Below, one piece after another: positions 33,333 through 42,704 of a DNA stretch of 64,000 nucleotides (positions are counted from its first letter, which is position 1; each line of letters opens with the position of its first letter). This DNA comes from Candidatus Sigynarchaeota archaeon (lineage in GTDB: Archaea > Asgardarchaeota > Lokiarchaeia > Sigyniarchaeales > Sigyniarchaeaceae), in the NCBI GenBank assembly GCA_030587525.1, contig JAUQYW010000652.1, positions 17,019 through 81,018 on the forward strand, given 5' to 3'. A model generated the notes under the pieces. It was not told the DNA's origin. It searched no databases and was given only the letters and a program-made list of their open reading frames with translations. The translations under genes and the position numbers were made by a program.

Positions 33333-34408
33333 CAATCTACGTGTTGAGGTTCATTCGTGGCAGTATACACGCTATCGCTAAATGCTTGATCTGTTGCGTG
33401 TGGCGGTTGCACGTTTGCCCCGGCAGAAAGCACCATAAGCTGCGACATGTTCCCGATGATATTGCCGCCTTCGTACCGGTTGAAGGCCGGGTACAAGGCC
33501 TCGATCGAGAGCCCGGCATCGAGTATCATTTTCTGGAGGGTTTGCATGGTGAAGGGAGGGAGATGGCCGAACGACAAGAAAATTCTCGATCCTCTTTCGG
33601 CCTTCAACGCGTCGATCGCCCTCGACAAGAAGAGTTTGCACCCATTCACCGTGTAGGGCGGATCGGTGAACACGACGTCGAACGCGTGGCGCAGGTCGGC
33701 GGGAAGCGGTTGGCGAACATCGTCTTGCCGTGCCGCGAGATTCCGCACCATCATGCCTTTCGCGAGTTCGTTGATCTTCGCGATGATGCGATCATCAATA
33801 TCGAGGACAGTGGCCTGGAAAGGGGGTTTCTGATTGAGAGGATCCGTGATAAAATAATCCATGGTGAATTCCGGGATGCATGACGAAATCGAGACGAAAT
33901 CATCGTCGCCCAGGAACAAGATCGACGTGCCATCGAAAGCGTGCCACGCGTGGAGGAGCAACAAGCGCCTGGCAAGGGTGTCGACCGTGCATTTAGCTTG
34001 ATCGAGGGTCACGTCCGCGTTGGGTCTAGCACTAACGATCTCCTCGAGGCTTTCGAAGAGCCGCGAGTGGCGCCCCTCCGGGTCCAGCTCGAACCCGGTG
34101 CCGTCGCAACCATCGCAGGCAACCGTGCTCAAGGACATAATCCCCAGTTCCATCTCGACGTATTTCATGCCTTGTTCCGTGTACCTAGCACCAAATTTAT
34201 CGCGGTGAACCATTCCGTCATTGGAAAGCTTGTTGAGCACGAGCGAAACGACGGGCGGTGGAAATCTTGTCGCTTCCGCGAGATCTCTAAGGCTCATGGT
34301 CGCGCTGCGATGCAATTCCACGAGGATCCGCTTGATGCCATTCACGCCCTCCTCGAGGTTGACATCCTTCGCTATCTGTCCGAGGTATTGCTTTGCCGTC
34401 TCATTCAT
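33332..34408 (-). CDS. bpsA: Branched-chain polyamine synthase, N4-bis(aminopropyl)spermidine synthase
   Basis: A 358-residue protein. Residues 1-85 form a winged helix (VELHRSATMSLRDLAEA, then VVSLVLNKLSNDGMVHRD). A short Cys knuckle (CDGCDGTG) follows near residue 95. The catalytic domain has ILFLGDDDFVSI as the acidic nucleotide-type binding loop and VVFTDPPYTVNG as the active-site loop, the GDDD and DPPx signatures of BpsA. The enzyme adds aminopropyl groups from decarboxylated SAM to spermidine, giving quaternary branched polyamines that stabilise nucleic acids, best known from thermophilic archaea. I use the ATG at 34408 because the family begins with the winged helix; an in-frame start at 34507 adds 33 unlikely residues and runs into porB. 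The gene follows the por operon at a gap of 64 bases. Confidence 0.87.
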   Translation of the reverse strand: MNETAKQYLGQIAKDVNLEEGVNGIKRILVELHRSATMSLRDLAEATRFPPPVVSLVLNKLSNDGMVHRDKFGARYTEQGMKYVEMELGIMSLSTVACDGCDGTGFELDPEGRHSRLFESLEEIVSARPNADVTLDQAKCTVDTLARRLLLLHAWHAFDGTSILFLGDDDFVSISSCIPEFTMDYFITDPLNQKPPFQATVLDIDDRIIAKINELAKGMMVRNLAARQDDVRQPLPADLRHAFDVVFTDPPYTVNGCKLFLSRAIDALKAERGSRIFLSFGHLPPFTMQTLQKMILDAGLSIEALYPAFNRYEGGNIIGNMSQLMVLSAGANVQPPHATDQAFSDSVYTATNEPQHVD

Positions 34409-34472
34409 ACGGAGAACAAGGAGTGCAAGCACACAAGAAATTTTCGAAGGAATTCTTTGAAAGGAAAAAAGA

Positions 34473-35378
34473 TCAGAGCATCTTGTTGATAAAATCCCAT
34501 TGCGCATTGATGTATTCTTGATACGTGGCGATGTGCTGCTGGGTCAGATGCTTGAAACGCCCTTGTTTCTTGAGATAGTCCTCGACCGATAATCTTTTCT
34601 TTGGATCGATGAATGTCTCCGATTCCTTTGACAAGAACATCTTGCCATCGATTATCTCGTACAAGGGATAGATTCCCGTCTTCACGGCGAGGCGCCCGAT
34701 CGCGATCGTCTGATCTGCGGGGAACGTCCAACCCGGCGGGCAAGGTGCCAACACGTGAATGTACCGCGTGCCCTTGAATTGCTTGGCTTTCTTGAACTTG
34801 GCGTAGACATCGAGCGGGTACGAGGCACACGTGGTGGCGATGTATGGAATGTTATGCGCCAGCATAATCATGGGGATGTTTTTCTTGTGCTCGACTTTCC
34901 CGTGAGGGGTCGTCGTCGTGTAGGCCATGTACGGGGTCTGACCGCTGCGCTGGGTTCCCGTGTTGGAGTACATCTCGTTATCATAGCATGCGTAGATGAA
35001 GTTCGTGTTTCTCTCGGCGGCACCGCTGAGTCCCTGGATCCCGATGTCTGATGTGCCGCCGTCCCCGGCGAATCCGACGACCGTGATCTTGTCGGCAAGA
35101 CCAAGGACCTCCAAGGCCGCGACGATTCCGGACGCCGATGCCGCGGTCGTCTCGAAGGTCGTGTGGATCACGTTGAGTGCAACTGATGTCTTGTGGTATA
35201 GCCCATGCAAAACGGTCAAGCAGCTCGCTGGCACCGTGATGATCGTGTTCTTGCCAAGTGCTTTCAATGCCATGCGATACATCAAGCTCATAGCGCAACC
35301 AGCACACGACCGGTTCCCCGCAAGCATCAATTCATCCTCGGGAAGCTCGTCAGCTCGCGTTATCTGTGCATCCTGCAT
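34473..35378 (-). CDS. porB: Pyruvate:ferredoxin oxidoreductase, beta subunit
   Basis: A 301-residue TPP-binding subunit. The first Cys pair (NRSCAGCAMS) ligates an iron-sulfur cluster; VVGFAGDGGTSDIG and the following NEMYSNTGTQRSG form the Mg-TPP motif with GDG...N; ATTCASYPLD and APCPPGW are further PorB signatures. With PorA, PorD and PorG it converts pyruvate and CoA to acetyl-CoA, CO2 and reduced ferredoxin in the cytosol. It starts one base after the porA stop and GAGGG sits upstream within porA. Substrate range within the 2-oxoacid oxidoreductase family cannot be fixed by eye, but four-subunit pyruvate type is the best fit. Confidence 0.93.
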   Translation of the reverse strand: MQDAQITRADELPEDELMLAGNRSCAGCAMSLMYRMALKALGKNTIITVPASCLTVLHGLYHKTSVALNVIHTTFETTAASASGIVAALEVLGLADKITVVGFAGDGGTSDIGIQGLSGAAERNTNFIYACYDNEMYSNTGTQRSGQTPYMAYTTTTPHGKVEHKKNIPMIMLAHNIPYIATTCASYPLDVYAKFKKAKQFKGTRYIHVLAPCPPGWTFPADQTIAIGRLAVKTGIYPLYEIIDGKMFLSKESETFIDPKKRLSVEDYLKKQGRFKHLTQQHIATYQEYINAQWDFINKML

Positions 35379-35379
35379 C

Positions 35380-36645
35380 TCATTCGCCCTCCATCAATCC
35401 CAGCCACGTCGTCTCGTCGTGGATTTCCTTGGTCTTGGCCCGGTTAAGCGCAATTTTTACGCCCTGGATAACATGTTCCGTGGTAAAGTCCCTGCCTCCG
35501 AGTCCAACGATGAATCCTTGAATATACGTGGCATTCTTTGCATTATATAATGCGGTCTTGGTTTCCGCGCACAATGCACCTTCCAGACCATATGCAACGT
35601 CGCGATCAAACACGACAACCGTCTTCATATTCGCCAATGCATCACGGATGCGTTTCTTGGGGAACGGACGGAACAAGCGGACCGTGAGCACGCCTGCCTT
35701 TAAACCCTCGGCTCGCAGCGCGTCGATCGCTGTCTTAGCTTGGCTGGCGCACGACCCCATACCAACAATGGCAACTTCGGCGTCATCCAAGCGATAACTG
35801 CGCACTGCCCCGCCGTGATGGCGACCCGAGATCTTGCCGAATTGTTCCTCCACTTCTTCCATTACCGCGATGGATCCTTCGAGCGCCCGCTGCATGCGGT
35901 GCCGGAGTTCCATATATGCGGGAAAGCCCTCTCGCGGATCGGGAACAGTAACAGGGTTGACCCCGACGGGGTCGTCCATGGTCAGGGCGATCATAAGATG
36001 AGACTTGAAGGGGGGCAAGAACTTGTCGATTTTTTCTTGTTGCAAGAGCTCCACGGGCATAACCGTGTGGCTCAGTATGTAGCCATCGTAACAGACCGCG
36101 ACTGGCAAGTACACGCGCTCGTCCTCGGCAATCTTGTATGCTTCGAGGACCGTGTCGTAGATCTCTTGGTTATCCTCGCAAAAAATCTGCATCCATCCGG
36201 TATCTCGCTGGCTCACGGCATCCTGGTGATCGGTCCAGACGGACCACGGGGCACCGATTGCCCGGGTGACGATGCACATGACGATCGGCAACCGTGTCCC
36301 TGCAGCCCACGCGAGTTGCTCGTGCATGTAGAGAAGGCCATGGGACGACGTTGCCGTGAACACCCGAACGCCCGTCATGCTTGCCGAGATCAAGGAACCC
36401 ATGGCACTTTGCTCGGATTCAACCGTGATCATACGGGCCTTCAACTCGCCATCCTCGATGAATTCCGACAGTTTCTCGACCACGGGGCTTTGAGGCGTGA
36501 TCGGGTATGCCGCAACGACTTGCACCCTCGCGCTCTTGACCGCAAAGGATGCAGCATGATTTCCCGTGATGATCATGGTTTCCCCAGGCTCGCTTGCCTT
36601 GCTCATAGCTTTTACCGTTCCTTTTCCCTTGTCTTTCACGACCAT
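35380..36645 (-). CDS. porA: Pyruvate:ferredoxin oxidoreductase, alpha subunit
   Basis: A 421-residue subunit with AAYPITPQSPVVEKLSEF near residue 45 (domain I, binds pyruvate through YPITPQ), VESEQSAMGSLISASMTG and ATSSHGLLYMHEQLAWAAG, all standard for PorA, and a domain II starting near SYRLDDAEVAIVGMGS. The first 24 residues are a charged extension not common in the family. ATG at 36645 is preceded by a strong GGAGGAGG that lies in the last codons of porD, so translation is coupled. Order of transcription is porG, porD, porA, porB. Confidence 0.93.
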   Translation of the reverse strand: MVVKDKGKGTVKAMSKASEPGETMIITGNHAASFAVKSARVQVVAAYPITPQSPVVEKLSEFIEDGELKARMITVESEQSAMGSLISASMTGVRVFTATSSHGLLYMHEQLAWAAGTRLPIVMCIVTRAIGAPWSVWTDHQDAVSQRDTGWMQIFCEDNQEIYDTVLEAYKIAEDERVYLPVAVCYDGYILSHTVMPVELLQQEKIDKFLPPFKSHLMIALTMDDPVGVNPVTVPDPREGFPAYMELRHRMQRALEGSIAVMEEVEEQFGKISGRHHGGAVRSYRLDDAEVAIVGMGSCASQAKTAIDALRAEGLKAGVLTVRLFRPFPKKRIRDALANMKTVVVFDRDVAYGLEGALCAETKTALYNAKNATYIQGFIVGLGGRDFTTEHVIQGVKIALNRAKTKEIHDETTWLGLMEGE

Positions 36646-36646
36646 G

Positions 36647-36934
36647 TTATTCCTCCTCCATCTTGATTGCTTTTTGAGGGCATTCCACCACGCAAATGCC
36701 GCAACCCTTGCAGTACTCGAGGTTGATGCGAGGCGGACGTGTCCGGGTGATTATAGCTTCGGGGCAATACATCCAGCACGAGTGGCACCGGGCTTTCGGA
36801 TTTTTCATCAAGACGCATTTTTTCTCGTCTAAAACAGGCTTGAACGTGCGCCATGTTCCGGTTTTACCACCCTCGCCCTCAGCAGGATGCTGCACCGCGG
36901 CGATGGTCGATTTTGGATCTCGTGAATTCACCAT
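36647..36934 (-). CDS. porD: Pyruvate:ferredoxin oxidoreductase, delta (ferredoxin-like) subunit
   Basis: A 95-residue protein with two [4Fe-4S] motifs: CHSCWMYCPEAI with its partner Cys, and CKGCGICVVECPQKAI. It relays electrons from the TPP site to ferredoxin. An N-terminal stretch of about 45 residues precedes the clusters, as in archaeal PorD. It lies between porG (23 bases) and porA (1 base). Confidence 0.93.
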   Translation of the reverse strand: MVNSRDPKSTIAAVQHPAEGEGGKTGTWRTFKPVLDEKKCVLMKNPKARCHSCWMYCPEAIITRTRPPRINLEYCKGCGICVVECPQKAIKMEEE

Positions 36935-36957
36935 TGTACATGATCATCTCTATAGTA

Positions 36958-37548
36958 TTAGTTTACAACGAGTTTTTCGTAGGCGAGCCGGGCACCCTCA
37001 GCATTCATGTCGGCGATGGCCTGGTTGGAAAAGTTCTCCTTGATCGCGAGTAGCATGGTATCGAGCGGGATATCCTTGAACATCTTGGAAAGAGCACCGA
37101 GTACGGGCGTGTTGAACACGGGCATGTCTCCACCAACAAATAAATTGGTATCCAGGCAGATTTTCACGATGTCAACGACACCAAGCTGGATATCTTGCGG
37201 GATTGCATATTCCTTCCGTAAATACTCCGCGGATTCGTTGGAATTGACAAGCAAAATTCCTTCCTTTTTCAACGTGCTGACCGGATTAGCTGTTTTCAAG
37301 ATGGAAGGGTCCATGATGACGATGATATCTGGATTGGAGATTTTCGCACGATCGTAGATTTCGTGGCTCGAGATTCGGGCATAGGCACTGACCGGGGCAC
37401 CACGTCGCTCTGGTCCGAAAACAGGAAAGGCCATGACGTACGGGAATTTGCCGGTCTTGTATGCTGCCTTGGCAAGCAACGTCGCCGCTGTTACGGCGCC
37501 TTGGCCTCCACGACCGTGAAACGCTATCGACACAAGAGAATTAACCAT
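36958..37548 (-). CDS. porG: Pyruvate:ferredoxin oxidoreductase, gamma subunit
   Basis: A 196-residue subunit beginning with the diagnostic IAFHGRGGQGAVTAATLLA, then FPVFGPERRGAPVSAY and DPSIL, which form the CoA-contacting domain of 2-oxoacid oxidoreductases. It is first in the operon. The region 37549-37815 separates it from the divergent RNA methyltransferase gene and must hold both promoters; it is A/T-rich in places but I see no single clear TATA box for porG. Confidence 0.92.
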   Translation of the reverse strand: MVNSLVSIAFHGRGGQGAVTAATLLAKAAYKTGKFPYVMAFPVFGPERRGAPVSAYARISSHEIYDRAKISNPDIIVIMDPSILKTANPVSTLKKEGILLVNSNESAEYLRKEYAIPQDIQLGVVDIVKICLDTNLFVGGDMPVFNTPVLGALSKMFKDIPLDTMLLAIKENFSNQAIADMNAEGARLAYEKLVVN

Positions 37549-37815
37549 TTCGTTCCACTAGCGCATTTCTTAGGTTACAAGTGCCAAGGGAAATTTTTGA
37601 ATGTTGACATTCATAAACATAAAGCATTCACAATCTTTGCACGGATCCTCTAAATTCATCAACATTGCGAGTGATCGATAAGCGCGTGCATTGTGCAAGT
37701 CAAGGCCAGCTGAAAAATTTCCCCATTCGGAGCCTGGACCGATGCAATTGGATTATATCGATTGGCTTTGTGGATCAATTAGATTTTTATCGGGCAATCC
37801 CCGATTTCACCCGCG

Positions 37816-39276
37816 ATGGATGCGAGCAATACGAACCGATCAGAAAAACAACCCTCGTCGTTCTTCCCAAGCATGCGATTTTTGCACGTCGTGGCCAGCG
37901 CTTGCAAGATGATACTGACAGACGGCATATCTCGGGACGAGTTCATGATACAATATTTGAAAGAAGAAAAAAATAAACGATATCGGCAGAAAGTTTATAG
38001 ATATATCCAGTCTATCATCAAATACAAAAGCTTGCTCAATTATATCATGCTCAGCGCTAGAGCTGGCAGGAAAGATGCTTTTCACAAGGAGGACGAAGAC
38101 TATTTCATGCGTATTGCCATCATTTTCCACGTCTTCGAGGAAAAAATAGAAAAAAAAGTATATGCACCGTTCAGCGTCGAAGAAAAAGAGAAAGCACTAT
38201 CCTTATTGAAGATTGTTCTCCCGGGATTAAATCCCGATGATGTGGCATTCATCAACAGGCTGCTCGAGCTCGATGTTGCAAGCCGCATGCGCGGAAAGGC
38301 ATTCACCGAGCGCTGCTCGATATTGTATTCCCACCCGTCGTTTTTCATTGAAATACTACGCCCATTGATTCCGGAGGCCAGGATCGAAGCGATGTTGGAG
38401 GCACACCAGGCCAGCGAGAATTTTTTCCTCGTCAGCCGGGACGCGAGTTCTTCCAAGCGCATCAAGGAGCTGCTGGTGACCAAAGGACTCACGTTTCAAC
38501 CTGCCCGGATATTGCCCAACGTCTTGATCGCGCAGAATATACCGGGCCGGAAGCAGGATATCCTTGATCACGTGCTGAAACACGAGAAGACGACTATCTT
38601 GCAAGATTTCGGCAGTGCCGTCGTCGTCGAAGCCATGGGGGTCCGTGATGGTGACGTGATAATCGATGCTTGCGCGGCCCCGTTCCAGAAATCCATCGCC
38701 ATGGCGTGGAAATGCAGATGCTCCGGCCGCGTTATCGCTTTGGATGTGCACCCGGGAAGAACGAGCCAGAATCTACAAAGGCTTGGCAAACGCGATGCGC
38801 ACGGGATCCATCCTATCATCGCGGATGCATCGAGCATCCACATGCTCTACCGAGGACCCGTCCCGGACAAGATCTTGATCGATGCACCATGCTCAGGCTC
38901 AGGGTCCTTAATTACATTCCCGGAGCTCAAAGATCGCCAGACGGCATCAGGTGTGGAATCGTTTGCAAAATTACAGCGTGGAATCGTATCATCCGTGCTG
39001 CAATTGTGCCAAATACAACATTGGAATAACACGGAAATCATTTACAGCACTTGTTCATATTATCCCGAGGAAGGAGAAGAGATCATCACGAATTTTGCGG
39101 ATCAGATCGATTTGCTCGATTTACACGATCCCGTGGCTCGCGGGGCATCCTTATGGCAGCTGGAACGGGGTTGGAAAGGTTACCCGTGCGCGAAATATGT
39201 GATCCGGACCTTTCCGGACATGGATCAAGGGAGCAAGGCCTTCTTCATCGCGAAATTCAAGGCGCGGGCGAAATAG
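37816..39276 (+). CDS. RNA m5C methyltransferase of the NOL1/NOP2/Sun family
   Basis: A 486-residue protein. The N-terminal half (1-190) is helical and resembles a NusB/RNA-binding segment; the catalytic part has motif I IIDACAAPFQKSIAMA (about 283-298), ALDVHPGR, the motif IV catalytic Cys in LIDAPCSGSGSL (about residue 358) and the motif VI Cys in YSTCSYYPEE (about 412). Both cysteines needed for the m5C reaction are present. Motif I normally reads AAPGGKT; here the GG is FQ, which is unusual and may change SAM contacts. Substrate is tRNA or rRNA. The ATG at 37816 lies about 29 bases after AGATTTTTAT, so a leaderless start is plausible; an ATG at 37888 is another option. Convergent with the epimerase gene by seven bases. 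Confidence 0.85.
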   Translation: MDASNTNRSEKQPSSFFPSMRFLHVVASACKMILTDGISRDEFMIQYLKEEKNKRYRQKVYRYIQSIIKYKSLLNYIMLSARAGRKDAFHKEDEDYFMRIAIIFHVFEEKIEKKVYAPFSVEEKEKALSLLKIVLPGLNPDDVAFINRLLELDVASRMRGKAFTERCSILYSHPSFFIEILRPLIPEARIEAMLEAHQASENFFLVSRDASSSKRIKELLVTKGLTFQPARILPNVLIAQNIPGRKQDILDHVLKHEKTTILQDFGSAVVVEAMGVRDGDVIIDACAAPFQKSIAMAWKCRCSGRVIALDVHPGRTSQNLQRLGKRDAHGIHPIIADASSIHMLYRGPVPDKILIDAPCSGSGSLITFPELKDRQTASGVESFAKLQRGIVSSVLQLCQIQHWNNTEIIYSTCSYYPEEGEEIITNFADQIDLLDLHDPVARGASLWQLERGWKGYPCAKYVIRTFPDMDQGSKAFFIAKFKARAK

Positions 39277-39283
39277 CCGCGGA

Positions 39284-40336
39284 TCACTGCAGCATATACT
39301 TGAACCACGCGATCGTGTACCGCAACCCATCGCGAAGCGACGTCCGGGGCTGCCAGTCCAGGATCTTCTTAGCTTTATCAAGGACGGGACACCTTCGGAC
39401 TGGATCATCCTTAGGAAGCGCAAAATATTTGATTGCGGATTTCGAGCTTGTCATCTCGATAACGAGCTTAGCAAGCTCCTCGACCGTGTTCTCCTGGTTG
39501 TTCCCTATGTTGATAACCTCCCCCCGTGCGGCAGTGATTCCCGGATATGCAAGGCGAAGCAATCCCTCGATCTCGTCGCTCACGAACGTGAAACTGCGGG
39601 TCTGCTTCCCCTCGCCAAACACGGATATCGGCTCGTTGTTTAATGCTTGCTCGATGAAGTTGGGAACGACCCTGCCGAACAACGGCCCACCTCGGATGCG
39701 AGGGCCGTACGTGTTGAAGATGCGTGCGATCCGAATGGGAATATCGTATTCCAGCTCGTATGCCTTGACATACGCCTCGCCGGCACGCTTCGACTCGTCG
39801 TAACAACTACGCGGGCCAACGGAATTGACGTGGCCCCAGTAGGTTTCCGGCGTTGGCACGTGGCTTGGATCCGGATTGCCATAGACCTCGCTCGTGGATG
39901 TATAGAAAAACTGGGCATCGTACATACGCGCGACTTCCAACGCATTCATGGTGCCGAGCGTGTTGCTTTTCAATATCTGGATTGGATGATGTTCGAACTC
40001 GAAGGGTGATGCTCGGCTTGCCAGGTGCATGACAATTTCGACGTTTTCTTCAGGATTGAACGGGACGGAGATGTCGTGAAAATGAAACTCGAAATTATCC
40101 TTGTCCATGAGCGTTTCGATGTTTTCCTTTTTCCCCGACGCGAAATTATCGTAGCAAATCACTTTTTTTGCACCTTGAGCAATGAGAACCTGGCAGATGT
40201 AACTTCCCAGGAATCCCGCACCGCCCGTGATCAAGATTTTCATATTCTTGTAGGTTATTTTACTCCGTTCAAGGTTCTTTCGTATGTCGTTGATGATTGC
40301 TTCGATAACCTCGTCAGCAGAATTGAATCCGTCCAT
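39284..40336 (-). CDS. NAD-dependent nucleotide-sugar SDR, UDP-glucuronate decarboxylase (UDP-xylose synthase)-like
   Basis: A 350-residue short-chain dehydrogenase/reductase. The NAD loop ITGGAGFLGSYI is preceded by an unusual charged extension of 31 residues. Catalytic Ser/Thr are in YTSTSEVYGNP and the Tyr-Lys pair in SCYDESKRAGE. The segments YWGHVNSVGPRSCYDE, RIFNTYGPRI, GEGKQTRSFTFV and DDPVRRCP match UXS decarboxylases better than GalE or RmlB. The product would be UDP-xylose or a 4-keto pentose for glycan synthesis, consistent with the glycosylated surface proteins in the window. If translation begins at the inner ATG (about 40243, MKILITGG) the protein has the usual 319 residues; the extension is well formed, so I keep the longer start. 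Confidence 0.85.
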   Translation of the reverse strand: MDGFNSADEVIEAIINDIRKNLERSKITYKNMKILITGGAGFLGSYICQVLIAQGAKKVICYDNFASGKKENIETLMDKDNFEFHFHDISVPFNPEENVEIVMHLASRASPFEFEHHPIQILKSNTLGTMNALEVARMYDAQFFYTSTSEVYGNPDPSHVPTPETYWGHVNSVGPRSCYDESKRAGEAYVKAYELEYDIPIRIARIFNTYGPRIRGGPLFGRVVPNFIEQALNNEPISVFGEGKQTRSFTFVSDEIEGLLRLAYPGITAARGEVINIGNNQENTVEELAKLVIEMTSSKSAIKYFALPKDDPVRRCPVLDKAKKILDWQPRTSLRDGLRYTIAWFKYMLQ

Positions 40337-40479
40337 GCTTCACACGCATTGCACGTTCAATTAAAAGATGATCAAGGAAAAATGCGTGGCGTACTTAAAC
40401 TTTTTACTTCAAACCGCGCGAGGAACGGGGGGACAACTACCAATCACGATTAGATTATAGGTATCGTCCGAACTGCATA

Positions 40480-42489
40480 TCATCGCATTGGAATATCTGC
40501 ATACTGCTTCGAGATCGAGGGAAAATACTGGAGCTTGAAATGCGGAAAGTACAACGAATGTGCATATTCAACCTGGAACGATGGTGCCGTTGAAATTTCG
40601 TGATATCGCATTCGGACTGCCATATCATTGGCTAAATCTCGCATATTGATGTTTTTCAAGCAGATTTGGGCGCCTAGCCCTGCAGCGTTGCCGATCTGGA
40701 AGATGTTGGCCGGGGGAACCTCCGGAAACAGACCGATGAACGCCGCATTTTCCTTGTTGATATAACTACCAAAGGCGCCGGCAAGCACCACTTGCTCGAT
40801 ATCCGCCGGCTTTTTTTGCTCTTTCTCCAGCAGTAAAAGCGCCCCGACGAGAAACGCGCCTTTTGCAAGCTGGAGCTGGCGGATGTCCTCTTGCGAAATG
40901 GTAATGGTTTCCGCATCCGCGGGTATCTTGCCATCGAATCCCTGGACATTATGCGCGTCTTTCGACGGATCAAACAAGATGTAATTATACTCATCCCCCT
41001 TCTTCACAAACCGGGAATTGCGCGAAACGATCTCGGAGCGCGTGTTGAACCGCCCGCTCCGGGTGATGGCACGGGACCGCAAGAGCTCGGCAGCAATGTC
41101 GATCAATCCCGAGCCGCAGATGCCGATGGGCGTGGTGTTGCCGATGACTTGAAGCCTTGGCTCGAGCGTGACGGGGTCAATATTCACAGCTTCGATGGCG
41201 CCATCGGCGGCCCTCATGCCAAATGAAATTTGCGCTCCTTCCAGCGCGGACCCAGCCGCGCAAGAGCCCGTGATCAAGCCATTCCTGTTGCCAAGCACCA
41301 GCTCGCCATTCGTGCCTATATCGATGAGTAACGTGTATTTCTCGTATTGATCGATCCGCGATGCGACAACGCAACCGACCGTATCCGTGCCCACGAATCC
41401 CGCGATCACGGGCGGGGTGTAAACAATGGCATTTGGATTGCATCTAAGTCCTAATATTCGCGCCCGGACGTTGGCAGGTGCCTTGAAGACTGGCGCGAAC
41501 GGCGAAACCGCGAGGTATTTCGTCGGCAATCCAAAAAACAAGTGGTGCATGGCCGTGTTGCCCACCACGACAACGTCTTTCACGTCGGATGTCGGTATAC
41601 CTCCTTTCTTGCACGTGTCGGCGATGATGTCGTTGACCGCACCGGTCACGAGTGACTGGGCTTTCGCTGCACCATCGTTGCGGGCGACGTACGTGATGCG
41701 GGATATGACATCCTCGCCAATCGCGACTTGCGGGTTGAGAAGGGCCGATATGGCAACAAGTTCCCCGGAGATCAGGTTGATCAAGTAGCCTACAATCGTC
41801 GTCGTGCCGATGTCGACGGCAAGGCCAAAGATGTCCTTGGTCTTGTCTCCCGCCGCGACGTCAAACAAGCACGGGGTGTCGTTGGCCTTGAATCGCCGGA
41901 AAAACGCCGTCATTGTCCCGTCGCCCGAGCGAAGGGCATCCGGAAGTACCTTCGCTAGATCGTAGATGGTGTCATCGACACTCGCGTGGAGCCCGCAGCT
42001 GGGATCCTCGCCGAGCGCGGCAAGTAAACGATTGAGGTCCGCGACCGGCGTTGCGAGGGATGCTTTTTGTACCACTAAGGTTTTTGCATTGATGGCCGGG
42101 TTAATCTGACCCTCGATCTTGATGCCGAGGTGGGAAATGTCGCTGTCCACGAGAATCCGGTTCCCTTTCGGGAGGAGTGTATCGGTAAGATAGACGCGGC
42201 TATCACCTTGCACGAGGGCTTGGCATGCCAACCGGAATCCGTCCGCGATTGCTTGCTTGCCGAGTTTTTTTATCTCCCGATCACTTGGCGGGGATAATTT
42301 CACTTCCGTGTCGATGACCTTGATCTTGCATTTGCCACATGTCCCCGTGCCGCCGCAAAAAGCTCCGATCGGGAAATTCAAAGCAACCAACGCATCGTAA
42401 ACCGTCTTGCCCTTTGATATATTGACGCGTTTTGACACGGGCTCGAGAATGACGACACATCGACCAGTAAGGGGGTCTTTTTCCGCCAT
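40480..42489 (-). CDS. ASKHA-domain corrinoid-protein reductive activator with N-terminal [2Fe-2S] ferredoxin domain
   Basis: A 669-residue protein. Residues about 5-100 are a plant-type [2Fe-2S] ferredoxin domain: FCGGTGTCGKCKI supplies three Cys and RLACQ the fourth. The rest is an actin-like ATPase (DUF4445/RACE): LAVDIGTTTIVGYL is the phosphate-1 loop, VVVGNTAMHHLFFGLP, LLIDIGTNGELVLGN and VLAGAFGSYI are the connecting and adenosine motifs. Such proteins use ATP to return Co(II) corrinoid of methyltransferase systems to Co(I) (RACo, RamA relatives). I choose the ATG at 42489, just before the ferredoxin domain, rather than an in-frame start 42 residues upstream. No corrinoid protein or methyltransferase partner is in the window. 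Divergent from the RNase J-like gene, with both promoters in 42490-42704. Confidence 0.88.
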   Translation of the reverse strand: MAEKDPLTGRCVVILEPVSKRVNISKGKTVYDALVALNFPIGAFCGGTGTCGKCKIKVIDTEVKLSPPSDREIKKLGKQAIADGFRLACQALVQGDSRVYLTDTLLPKGNRILVDSDISHLGIKIEGQINPAINAKTLVVQKASLATPVADLNRLLAALGEDPSCGLHASVDDTIYDLAKVLPDALRSGDGTMTAFFRRFKANDTPCLFDVAAGDKTKDIFGLAVDIGTTTIVGYLINLISGELVAISALLNPQVAIGEDVISRITYVARNDGAAKAQSLVTGAVNDIIADTCKKGGIPTSDVKDVVVVGNTAMHHLFFGLPTKYLAVSPFAPVFKAPANVRARILGLRCNPNAIVYTPPVIAGFVGTDTVGCVVASRIDQYEKYTLLIDIGTNGELVLGNRNGLITGSCAAGSALEGAQISFGMRAADGAIEAVNIDPVTLEPRLQVIGNTTPIGICGSGLIDIAAELLRSRAITRSGRFNTRSEIVSRNSRFVKKGDEYNYILFDPSKDAHNVQGFDGKIPADAETITISQEDIRQLQLAKGAFLVGALLLLEKEQKKPADIEQVVLAGAFGSYINKENAAFIGLFPEVPPANIFQIGNAAGLGAQICLKNINMRDLANDMAVRMRYHEISTAPSFQVEYAHSLYFPHFKLQYFPSISKQYADIPMR

Positions 42490-42704
42490 TATTGTCCAAT
42501 TCAATATGCATTGGCTTAATGAAAAGATTTCCCGTTGATGAGAAAATGGCTTGTTAAGATCCATCCAAATATAACCGCGGAGTGAAGCTGATATAATAGA
42601 AAGCAACCGAGGCAAAGGCGATCAAGCTATCATATTAACCATGCACATTGCTCGACGATAGCAAGGATTCATACCAATCAAAATCACTGGTTGTGGAAAC
42701 AAAC

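Noticed and set aside
37665-37976. A 103-codon plus-strand frame before the RNA methyltransferase
   Set aside because: It overlaps the start of the better-supported m5C methyltransferase in another frame and has no recognisable fold.
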